Shown: positions 5,774-12,112 of the stretch, piece by piece
Layout of the letters: each line of letters opens with the position of its first letter
Position numbering within the stretch: position 1 is the stretch's first letter
Source: Actinomycetes bacterium
GTDB lineage: Bacteria; Actinomycetota; Thermoleophilia; Solirubrobacterales; 70-9
Direction of reading: 5' to 3'
Length of the DNA stretch: 13,808 nt
Assembly (NCBI GenBank): GCA_023436605.1
Contig: JAEZIQ010000048.1
Span: forward strand, 1 to 13,808
The notes under the pieces: model-generated
What the model was told of the DNA's origin: nothing
What the model saw: only the letters and a program-made list of their open reading frames with translations
Databases searched by the model: none
Translations under genes and position numbers: made by a program

Positions 5774-8386
5774 GTGCCTGAAGAGAACCCAGCCCTTTTC
5801 CTGATCGACGGCAACAGCATGGCCTACCGGGCGTTTTTCGCCTTGCCGGATTCGATGGCCACGGCTGACGGCCGACCGACCAACGCGATTTTCGGGCTGA
5901 CCTCAATGCTGGTCAAGCTGATCTCCGATTACCGGCCCCGGCAGATCGCCGTCGCCTGGGACGCCGGCATGTCGGGCCGCGAGGTCGTCTACCCCGAATA
6001 CAAGTCCCACCGGCCGCCGAAGCCCGACCTGCTGCGCCAGCAGTGGCCGCATCTGCTCGAGATGGTCGAAGCTTTCGGGTACACCAACGTCAAGGTTGAC
6101 GGCTATGAGGCAGACGACGTGATCGCCACCCTGACCAGGCAGGCCACGGAGGTCAACATCCCGGTGGTCGTAGTAACCGGTGACCGTGACGCCTACCAGC
6201 TGGTCACCGACACGGTCCAGGTGATGAGCACCTCAAGGGGAGTCACCGAGACCAAGCTCTACGACCGGGAGGCGGTGAAGGAGCGGTACGGCGTCTATCC
6301 CGAACTGGTCACCGACCTGATGGGTCTTCGCGGCGACACCTCGGACAACATCCCCGGGGTTCCCGGGATCGGCGAGAAGACCGCCGCCCAGCTGCTCGAC
6401 CAGTTCGGGTCGCTGGAAGAGATCCTCGCCAACGTCGACAAGGTCTCCGGCAAGAAGCGCAAGGAGAACCTGACCGAGTTCGCCGAAGACGCCCGGATCT
6501 CCAAACAGCTGGCGACCATGGATTTCGAGGTCGACACCGGGGTCGACATCGACGAGCTGATGGCGACCGTGCCGGACCGCGAGAACCTGCGGGCCTTCAT
6601 GACCGACTTCGAGCTGCGAGCCGCGATGAACCGCCTCGAAGAGGCGCTGGGCGACGGCGAGATCCCCGGAGTCTCCGAGGACGCGCCGGAACCGGCCGAG
6701 GTCGAACTTTCGGCCGGCGGCGTCGAGGATCTGGCCGACGGGCCGATCGCGGTCGAACTTTACGGGGGCTGGGCCGCGACCGACGGCAAGCGGGTGGTCG
6801 GGGGCGAGGCGAACGCCGACGAGCTGGCGGAGATGGTCCAGGGCAAGCCGCTGATCGGCCACGACATCAAAGCGATCGGTGGTCAGCGGGTCGGGCTCCT
6901 GGCCGCACTCGAAGGCACAAAGGAAGGCCCGGTGATCGCTCACGACACGCTGGTGGCCGCTTACCTGCTCGAGCCGGCCCGCCGCAACTACCACCTCGAC
7001 GAGCTGGCGATCCAGGCCGGGCTTGCGCCCTCCGGGATCGACGGCGATGACGCTCAGATGTCGCTGATCGCCGACGAGGAGGACAACGGATCGATCGCCC
7101 CGGAGATCGCCGCCACGGTCTGGAACCTGGCCCAGGTCCAGAAGCCGAAATTGGCCGAGGCCGGGCTGGTCGACCTGCTGGTCGACATCGAGCAGCCGCT
7201 GATCCGGGTGCTGGCCGCGATGGAGCGGATCGGCCTCAAGCTCGACCGGGAGAGGGTGGCGGAAATGGCCGCCGGCCTCGAGGACCGCATCGTCGAACTG
7301 GAGAAGGAGATCCATGAGCTGGCCGGACGGGAGTTCACGATCGGCTCGCCCCAGCAGGTCGGCCAGATCCTCTTCGAGGAGCTCGGCCTGACCCGCAAAC
7401 GGCGCGGCAAGACCGGGTTCTCGACCGACGCGAGGGTGCTCGCCCAGATCCGGAACGAGCACGCGATCGTCGCCCTGATCGAGGAGTGGCGGGAGCTGAC
7501 CAAACTGAAGAACACCTACCTCGAGCCGCTGCCGGCGGCGATCGACCCGACCACGGGCCGGGTCCACACGACTTTCATGCAGACCGCTGCCCCGACCGGC
7601 CGGATCTCATCGATTCAACCCAACCTGCAGAGCATCCCGATCCGCTCCGACGTCGGCCGGCCCCTCCGCGGCTGCTTCGTCGCCGAGCCGGGGAACCTCC
7701 TGGTCTCCCTCGACTACAGCCAGGTCGAACTGCGAGTGCTCGCCCACGTGGCGGAAGAGGAGGTCCTCAAGGGTTTCTTCCGGGCCGGGGAAGACGTTCA
7801 CTCGGCCACCGCGGCCCAGGTCTTCGAGATCGATCCGAGTGAAGTCGACGAGGCACAGCGCTCGAAAGCGAAGATGGTCAACTTCGGGATCGTGTACGGC
7901 CTGACCGGTTTCGGCCTGGCGGACCGGCTAAACATTCCCCGGGCCGAAGGGGAGGAGTTCGTCAAGCGCTACCACGAGCGTTTCCCCGCGGTCACCGCCT
8001 TCCGTGAACGGGTCGTCGAAGAGGCGACCGAAACCGGGTTCGTCAAGACCCTGCTCGGCCGTCGTCGGCCACTGCCGGAACTCCGCTCGAGCCAGGCCCA
8101 GACCCGGGCCCAGGGCGTCCGGCTGGCAATGAACACGGTGGTGCAGGGCACCGCCGCCGACATCATCAAGATCGCGATGATCCGCTGTCATGACGCGCTG
8201 CTCGAAGAAGGTCTCTCCAGCCGCCTGGTCCTGCAGATCCACGACGAACTCCTCTTCGAAGGTCCCGCCGAGGAAGCCGAGGCGGTGACCGAACTGGCCC
8301 GCCGCGAGATGGTCGGCGCGTTTGACCTCGACCCGCCCCTGGAGGTTGACTCCGGGGTTGGTGAGAGCTGGCTCGCGGCCAAGTAG
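5774..8386 (+). CDS. polA: DNA polymerase I
   Basis: An 870-residue family A polymerase for Okazaki fragment maturation and repair gap filling. Residues 5-290 are the 5' nuclease: LIDGNSMAYRAFFAL at 10-24, DGYEADDVIATL at 109-120, VVTGDRDAYQL at 133-143, then GDTSDNIPGVPGIGEKTA with its helix-hairpin-helix near 187-204. Residues about 305-480 are the 3'-5' exonuclease fold, but the catalytic DxE is absent (IAVELYGG at 325-332) and the second motif reads GHDIKAI, so proofreading is probably lost, as in Taq and many actinobacterial enzymes. Residues 480-870 are the polymerase: motif A LDYSQVELR with D647, motif B RSKAKMVNFGIVYG with R696, K700 and Y708, motif C QIHDE with D824. Length is normal. 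The GTG start is fixed by the adjacent -10 box and by PEENPALFLIDG alignment to the family. The next gene starts six bases after its stop. Confidence 0.97.
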   Translation: MPEENPALFLIDGNSMAYRAFFALPDSMATADGRPTNAIFGLTSMLVKLISDYRPRQIAVAWDAGMSGREVVYPEYKSHRPPKPDLLRQQWPHLLEMVEAFGYTNVKVDGYEADDVIATLTRQATEVNIPVVVVTGDRDAYQLVTDTVQVMSTSRGVTETKLYDREAVKERYGVYPELVTDLMGLRGDTSDNIPGVPGIGEKTAAQLLDQFGSLEEILANVDKVSGKKRKENLTEFAEDARISKQLATMDFEVDTGVDIDELMATVPDRENLRAFMTDFELRAAMNRLEEALGDGEIPGVSEDAPEPAEVELSAGGVEDLADGPIAVELYGGWAATDGKRVVGGEANADELAEMVQGKPLIGHDIKAIGGQRVGLLAALEGTKEGPVIAHDTLVAAYLLEPARRNYHLDELAIQAGLAPSGIDGDDAQMSLIADEEDNGSIAPEIAATVWNLAQVQKPKLAEAGLVDLLVDIEQPLIRVLAAMERIGLKLDRERVAEMAAGLEDRIVELEKEIHELAGREFTIGSPQQVGQILFEELGLTRKRRGKTGFSTDARVLAQIRNEHAIVALIEEWRELTKLKNTYLEPLPAAIDPTTGRVHTTFMQTAAPTGRISSIQPNLQSIPIRSDVGRPLRGCFVAEPGNLLVSLDYSQVELRVLAHVAEEEVLKGFFRAGEDVHSATAAQVFEIDPSEVDEAQRSKAKMVNFGIVYGLTGFGLADRLNIPRAEGEEFVKRYHERFPAVTAFRERVVEEATETGFVKTLLGRRRPLPELRSSQAQTRAQGVRLAMNTVVQGTAADIIKIAMIRCHDALLEEGLSSRLVLQIHDELLFEGPAEEAEAVTELARREMVGAFDLDPPLEVDSGVGESWLAAK

Positions 8387-8392
8387 TTCCCG

Positions 8393-9313
8393 GTGAGCGA
8401 ATCACTCGTCGTCCTGCTGATGGTGCTGGTCGGCGTACAGTTCGCTGCCCAGGCGCCGGTCAACGGGGGCCTCGGCCGGAGCACAGGGCCACTCGTCGCC
8501 GCTCTAGTTTCGTTCCTGGTCGGCAACGTCGCGCTGCTGGTCATCGTGGCCATGGCCGGCCGACTGGACAACTTCTCCTCGATAGCCGAGGTGCCACTCT
8601 GGCAGCTGGCGGGCGGCGTGATCGGCGCTACCTACGTCGCCCTGGCCGCGACGACCATTTCCCGGATCGGGGCGGGTGTGATCGCCGCGGTGACAGTCAC
8701 CGGCCAGCTTGCCTGTTCGGTGGTCGTCGACCATTTCGGCTGGTTCGGGATCGAGGTGCACGACGTGACCGGTCCGCGCATCCTCGGGCTCGTGCTGCTC
8801 CTGATCGGGGCTATGGCGATGCTCTACAGCCGTGAGGAGGCGAGAGAGGAGAAGCCCGGGGTCAGCACCGGCAGCCGGGAGCGCCTGGTTATCTGCGTGG
8901 TCATCTTTGTCGCCTCGCTTGCGGTCGGCGTCCAGCATCCCCTCAACTCGGAACTGGCCGGGAATATCGGTGACCTGCCGGCCGGTCTGGTGAATTTCAC
9001 GGTCGGCACGATCCTGCTCGCGATCGCGGTGCTCGCCACCGGCCAGGCCCGGGCCATCCTCCGGGCCCGGCAGGCCCAGCCGCAGTACTTCCTCGGTGGT
9101 TTCATCGGTCTGATCGTGGTCGTCTCCTCGTTGGCGGCGGTCACCGTGATCGGCGCGGCGGGGCTTACCGCAGCGCTCGTCACCGGACAGATGATCGGTT
9201 CGCTCCTGCTTGACCGGACCGGCGCCTTCGGCCTGACCCGCATCCCGATCGACCGCGTCCGCCTTGCTGCCGCGGCGGTTCTCCTGATCGGGACCTACCT
9301 CGCAACCGGTTGA
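8393..9313 (+). CDS. Tandem-fused DMT transporter of the YdcZ/DUF606 family
   Basis: A 306-residue integral membrane protein with about ten hydrophobic segments. It consists of two YdcZ (DUF606, COG3238) units fused head to tail. Repeat 1 (1-147) has GVQFAAQAPVNGGLGR, then IGAGVIAAVTVTGQL and LGLVLLLIGAMAML. Repeat 2 (163-306) has GVQHPLNSELAGNIG, then IGAAGLTAALVTGQM and AAAAVLLIGTYL. A charged linker (SREEAREEK) joins them. Single YdcZ proteins are about 150 residues with five segments, so the fusion supplies a whole ten-helix DMT transporter in one chain. The substrate is unknown. GTG starts six bases after the polA stop with no clear ribosome-binding site, so it likely depends on polA transcription or translation. 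Confidence 0.88.
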   Translation: MSESLVVLLMVLVGVQFAAQAPVNGGLGRSTGPLVAALVSFLVGNVALLVIVAMAGRLDNFSSIAEVPLWQLAGGVIGATYVALAATTISRIGAGVIAAVTVTGQLACSVVVDHFGWFGIEVHDVTGPRILGLVLLLIGAMAMLYSREEAREEKPGVSTGSRERLVICVVIFVASLAVGVQHPLNSELAGNIGDLPAGLVNFTVGTILLAIAVLATGQARAILRARQAQPQYFLGGFIGLIVVVSSLAAVTVIGAAGLTAALVTGQMIGSLLLDRTGAFGLTRIPIDRVRLAAAAVLLIGTYLATG

Positions 9314-9332
9314 CGCGTGCGAGGATTCGGTC

Positions 9333-10160
9333 ATGACCGGCACCGTCTCCTGGATCTCGATCGCGCCCGTCAAGGGCATGCGCATCCAGTCGCTTGAGCG
9401 GGTCGACCTGACCGAGGACGGCGTGCCCGGTGACCGGGCATTCATCCTGACCGACCCGGGCGGAGCGATGGTCAACGGCAAGCGGGTCGGCTCCCTGATG
9501 GAGATCATTCCGACCCACGACCGGGCGGCCGGAACCCTCACCCTGGCTTTCCCTGACGGAACGTCGGTCAAGGGTGAAGTCGCGCTCGGGGAGTCCGAGG
9601 AGATCACCTTCTTCGGTCAGCCCGAGCGGGCCCGCCCGGTGACCGGAGAGTTCTCGGCCGCGATCTCCCGCCACACCGGCACCGACCTGCGACTGATGGC
9701 CCAGCCGGAGGGGAGGACGGGCGTCGACCGCGGCAAGTGGGGCGGGGTCACCCTGCTGGGCGCCACCTCGCTGGAAAGCCTGCGCGAGGCCGGCCGCGAC
9801 TTCAATCGTGAAGCGCCCGGAAGCTCTACATCCGGCGACCCCGATCCCGGTCCGATCGACCAGCGCCGGTTTCGCATGACCTTCGGGATCGAGGGCACCG
9901 CGCCCTACGAGGAGGACGGGTGGGTGGGCCGGCACGTCCGGATTGGCGAGGCCCTGATCCGGGTCGGGGCGCACGTCGGCCGCTGCGCGGTCACGACCCG
10001 GGATCCCGAGTCCGGCGAAACCGATCTCAAAACCCTTCATTTCCTCAAGCACTCCCGGGATCAGGTCGATTCCGTCGAGGCGCTGCCTTTCGGGGTCTAC
10101 GGTGAGGTGATCGAAACGGGTCCGGTCGCGATCGGTGATCGACTCACCGTTCTCGACTGA
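9333..10160 (+). CDS. MOSC-domain protein (molybdenum cofactor sulfurase C-terminal type)
   Basis: A 275-residue cytoplasmic protein with the two-part architecture of the YcbX/mARC group: an N-terminal MOSC beta-barrel (residues 3-100: ISIAPVKGM at 8-16, DGVPGDRAFILTD at 29-41) and a MOSC domain (about 115-273). In the MOSC domain, RRFRMTFGIEG at 178-188 and DGWVGRHVRIG at 195-205 precede the conserved cysteine C218 in GRCAVTTRDPESG. Family members bind Mo cofactor through that cysteine and reduce N-hydroxylated compounds or transfer sulfur; the specific reaction here is not determinable. The ATG is preceded by GAGGA (9321-9325) with a seven-base spacer, a reasonable ribosome-binding site. 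It lies 19 bases after the transporter stop, so it may be the last gene of the polA run. It is convergent with the MFS gene across 15 bases. Confidence 0.88.
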   Translation: MTGTVSWISIAPVKGMRIQSLERVDLTEDGVPGDRAFILTDPGGAMVNGKRVGSLMEIIPTHDRAAGTLTLAFPDGTSVKGEVALGESEEITFFGQPERARPVTGEFSAAISRHTGTDLRLMAQPEGRTGVDRGKWGGVTLLGATSLESLREAGRDFNREAPGSSTSGDPDPGPIDQRRFRMTFGIEGTAPYEEDGWVGRHVRIGEALIRVGAHVGRCAVTTRDPESGETDLKTLHFLKHSRDQVDSVEALPFGVYGEVIETGPVAIGDRLTVLD

Positions 10161-10175
10161 CCGGCCAGTCCCAAG

Positions 10176-11468
10176 TCATGTCGGCTCGGTCCGCTCCGGG
10201 CCTGCTTCGACCGTTCCCTCCGCCTCCGGAGTTCCAGTGGCACTGTCGGCATCGGGTTTCTGATTCCGTGAAAGCAGGATGAAGGGGAGCGCCAGCACCG
10301 TCACCATCGCGCCGTAGAGGTACGAGGTCCCGTAGCCCGAAATGTCGGCGATCCGGCCGAGTGCGGGCTGGCTGACCACACCTCCGGTCGAGCCGAGCAT
10401 CGAGTCGAACGAGAGGATTGTCGCCCGCTGCTTCGAGGGGATCATCCCGTTTATGTATGACTGCCGGATCGGCATCGCGGCCGCGAAAAGCATCGACCAG
10501 ATCGCGATCAGGCCGACCACCACCCAGAACTCCTCGATCAGGCCGATCAGCCCGAGAGTTATCGCACCGCCGCCGACCGCGAGCAGGAGAGCCGAGGTCC
10601 GGAGCCGGAAAAGGCGCCGGATCCGGGGAGCGAGGAACCCTCCAAGGATCTGGGATCCGGCAACGAGGGCCGCGGTGATGCCGGCGATTCCGTAGGCCTC
10701 GGGGTCGCCAACCAGTTCCAGCAGGTAGGGCTGGAGAGCATAGAAGGCGTAGAAACTGACTCCAGCGGTGAAAGGTGCCGCCAGCATGATCCACTTGACC
10801 GAGGGCACTCGCCACCCGTACTCGACCGAGTCCGCGGTGATCTGCCTCATCTCTGAGACCGTGCTCTCCGATTTGCGGGGTTTGAAGCCCAGGTCCCTCA
10901 TCGCCCAGCCGGCGAAGAAGAACATCACGACCAGAACCCCGGCTCGCATCAGGAAGGGAACCCCGAGGCTGGTCACCTGGGCGACGTAGCCGCCGATTAC
11001 CGATCCGGTCAGCATGCCGATCCCGGTCACGATCTGGCCCCGCCCGAAGACCTGCTCGAGGTCACCGGTGAAGCCGGTCGCGTCGAGCGCGTCGACCAGC
11101 CACGCTTCGACCGCTCCGGAAAAGAAGGTGAAGCCCAGGCCGAGCAGGAGGGAGACCACGGCCCAGGCCCAGAACGGGCCGTCGATCTGCCAGAGCATCA
11201 CGTAGAGCAGGGTGGTGGCCATCAGGGTGAGGGTGCCCGCCATGTATGAGACGCGGCGGCCGATCGTGTCGGCGACGACTCCGGTCGGGATCTCGAAAAG
11301 CACCATGCCGGCGGTGAAGAATGCGTTCGCGGCGAAGGCCTCGAGGTTCGAAAGCCCGGCGTCCAGGAGAAAGATCGTGTTGATCCCCCAGATGAAAGAG
11401 GCGGCAAGTGTGTTGCCCAGCATCAGGGTCAGATAGACCCGCTGGACCTTCTCCGGTGTGGAGCTCAC
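10176..11468 (-). CDS. MFS transporter
   Basis: A 430-residue major facilitator superfamily protein with about twelve hydrophobic segments. The loop 2-3 signature is clear: FEIPTGVVADTIGRR at 58-72, with the D and RR of motif A. The FSGAVEAWLVDAL stretch at 116-128 resembles uncharacterised MFS proteins with drug-exporter-like motifs. The C-terminus after about residue 405 is a hydrophilic Ala/Glu/Thr-rich tail. The substrate is unknown; efflux is an inference from motif style. The GTG start follows TACGGT by six bases, suggesting a leaderless mRNA. It is divergent from the META lipoprotein, and a 15-bp palindrome sits midway between the two starts, so joint control is plausible. Stop-to-stop distance to the MOSC gene is 15 bases with no obvious terminator. 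Confidence 0.9.
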   Translation of the reverse strand: MSSTPEKVQRVYLTLMLGNTLAASFIWGINTIFLLDAGLSNLEAFAANAFFTAGMVLFEIPTGVVADTIGRRVSYMAGTLTLMATTLLYVMLWQIDGPFWAWAVVSLLLGLGFTFFSGAVEAWLVDALDATGFTGDLEQVFGRGQIVTGIGMLTGSVIGGYVAQVTSLGVPFLMRAGVLVVMFFFAGWAMRDLGFKPRKSESTVSEMRQITADSVEYGWRVPSVKWIMLAAPFTAGVSFYAFYALQPYLLELVGDPEAYGIAGITAALVAGSQILGGFLAPRIRRLFRLRTSALLLAVGGGAITLGLIGLIEEFWVVVGLIAIWSMLFAAAMPIRQSYINGMIPSKQRATILSFDSMLGSTGGVVSQPALGRIADISGYGTSYLYGAMVTVLALPFILLSRNQKPDADSATGTPEAEGTVEAGPERTEPT

Positions 11469-11474
11469 AACGGG

Positions 11475-11480
11475 ACCGTA
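11475..11480 (-). promoter_or_regulatory. Predicted -10 box of the MFS gene (leaderless)
   Basis: On the minus strand TACGGT is followed by six bases and then the GTG start at 11468. It fits TANNNT at the same spacing as the malic enzyme and polA boxes. The plus-strand CCGTA here repeats the CCGTA half-site core of the palindrome 35 bases away. Confidence 0.42.
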
Positions 11481-11508
11481 CCCGGCGCGGCTCTCCCTGA
11501 AGACGATC

Positions 11509-11523
11509 GCCCGTAATACGGGC
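11509..11523. promoter_or_regulatory. 15-bp palindrome GCCCGTAATACGGGC, candidate operator
   Basis: A perfect inverted repeat with seven-base arms around a single A at 11516. Its centre is exactly 48 bases from the first base of the MFS start (11468) and 48 bases from the first base of the lipoprotein start (11564). It lies just upstream of both predicted -35 regions, a typical position for a dimeric transcription factor acting on two divergent promoters. No regulator gene is in the window. Confidence 0.5.
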
Positions 11524-11550
11524 TCTTCCGTTCGGGGCTGCCCTTTCGCC

Positions 11551-11556
11551 TAATCT
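11551..11556 (+). promoter_or_regulatory. Predicted -10 box of the META lipoprotein gene (leaderless)
   Basis: TAATCT ends seven bases before the ATG at 11564, and no ribosome-binding site is visible between them. The spacing predicts transcription starting at the start codon. Confidence 0.5.
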
Positions 11557-11563
11557 GACGGTC

Positions 11564-12010
11564 ATGACTGAGGCGAGGAGACTTCTGGCGGTTCTGTTGG
11601 TGCTGGTCCTTGGCGTTGGCGTCACGGCCTGCGGATCGGATTCGGATTCCGAGGGCGACAAGGGATCCGAGATCGAGGGCGTCACCTGGCAGGTGATGAA
11701 CGTCTTCAGCAATGGCGCGGCTTCAAGTCTGCCCGCGGATCTGGATCCGCCCACCCTGGAGTTGAGCGATGGCAAGGCCAACGTGTTCGCCGGCTGCAAC
11801 AGCGGGTCCGGTGAGGCCGAGGTTTCGGAAAAGACGATCGACTTCGGCCCGATCGGCCTGACCATGAAATCCTGCGGCCAGATCGAAGACCAGGTTGAGG
11901 CCATCGTTTCCAAGGTCTTGCAGGGAGAAGTGAAGTACGAAGTCAATGCCGACGGGAATCTCGTTCTGGAGAAAGGCGCCGACGGTCTCGTCCTGACGCC
12001 GCCCAAATGA
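11564..12010 (+). CDS. META-domain (HslJ-like) lipoprotein
   Basis: A 148-residue exported protein. Residues 1-23 are a lipoprotein signal: RR at 5-6, a hydrophobic core LLAVLLVLVLGVGV, then lipobox VTAC with the acylated cysteine at 23, followed by an acidic/serine linker (GSDSDSEGDKGSE). The remainder matches the META/HslJ fold: a tryptophan early in the domain (GVTWQV at 39-44), AGCNSGSGEAEV with the hallmark GCN at about 85-87, DFGPIGLTMKSC, and a C-terminal LVLEKGADGLVL strand pair. META domains are found in HslJ and in many bacterial surface lipoproteins of unclear function; HslJ itself is linked to novobiocin resistance in E. coli. The gene probably has its own leaderless promoter, divergent from the MFS gene, and a role alongside an exporter is possible but inferred only from position. 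Confidence 0.87.
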   Translation: MTEARRLLAVLLVLVLGVGVTACGSDSDSEGDKGSEIEGVTWQVMNVFSNGAASSLPADLDPPTLELSDGKANVFAGCNSGSGEAEVSEKTIDFGPIGLTMKSCGQIEDQVEAIVSKVLQGEVKYEVNADGNLVLEKGADGLVLTPPK

Positions 12011-12029
12011 CTTTGCGTCAAATTCTTCT
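11994..12029 (+). terminator. Weak hairpin-like inverted repeat at the end of the META gene
   Basis: TGACGC (11994-11999) and GCGTCA (12015-12020) can pair across a 15-base loop that includes the stop codon, followed by a mildly T-rich run AATTCTTCT. The stem is short and the tail is not a true U-tract, so this is a marginal terminator candidate. Confidence 0.2.
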
Positions 12030-12051
12030 CTGAGACTTCACGGTCTGTCCA

Positions 12052-12080
12052 CTTTGCGGCGCGACCCGGGGCGTTAGCCT
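12052..12080 (+). promoter_or_regulatory. Candidate promoter of the mmsA gene
   Basis: TAGCCT at 12075-12080 fits TANNNT, with CTTTGC at 12052-12057 as a possible -35 at 17-bp spacing. A start near 12087 would give a leader of about 26 bases that includes the strong ribosome-binding site. This contrasts with the leaderless arrangement of the neighbours. Confidence 0.35.
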
Positions 12081-12101
12081 GAAGACGTTCTTTCATTCCT
12101 C

Positions 12102-12108
12102 GAGGAGG
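12102..12108 (+). promoter_or_regulatory. Strong Shine-Dalgarno site of mmsA
   Basis: GAGGAGG ends four bases before the ATG at 12113. It is the only near-perfect ribosome-binding site in the window and fixes the start of the dehydrogenase gene. Confidence 0.75.
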
Positions 12109-12112
12109 CCGC

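Noticed and set aside
6233..7567. A 444-codon minus-strand open frame inside polA
   Set aside because: It lies wholly within the motif-complete polymerase gene; low-complexity Asp/Gly/Val/Arg composition and no independent promoter.
8504..9607. A 367-codon minus-strand frame across the transporter and MOSC genes
   Set aside because: Its translation is dominated by Asp/Arg/Gly/His, consistent with antisense of hydrophobic membrane codons, and it crosses two genuine genes.
10161..10175. A terminator between the MOSC and MFS genes
   Set aside because: The 15-base gap has no adequate stem and no T tract on either strand.
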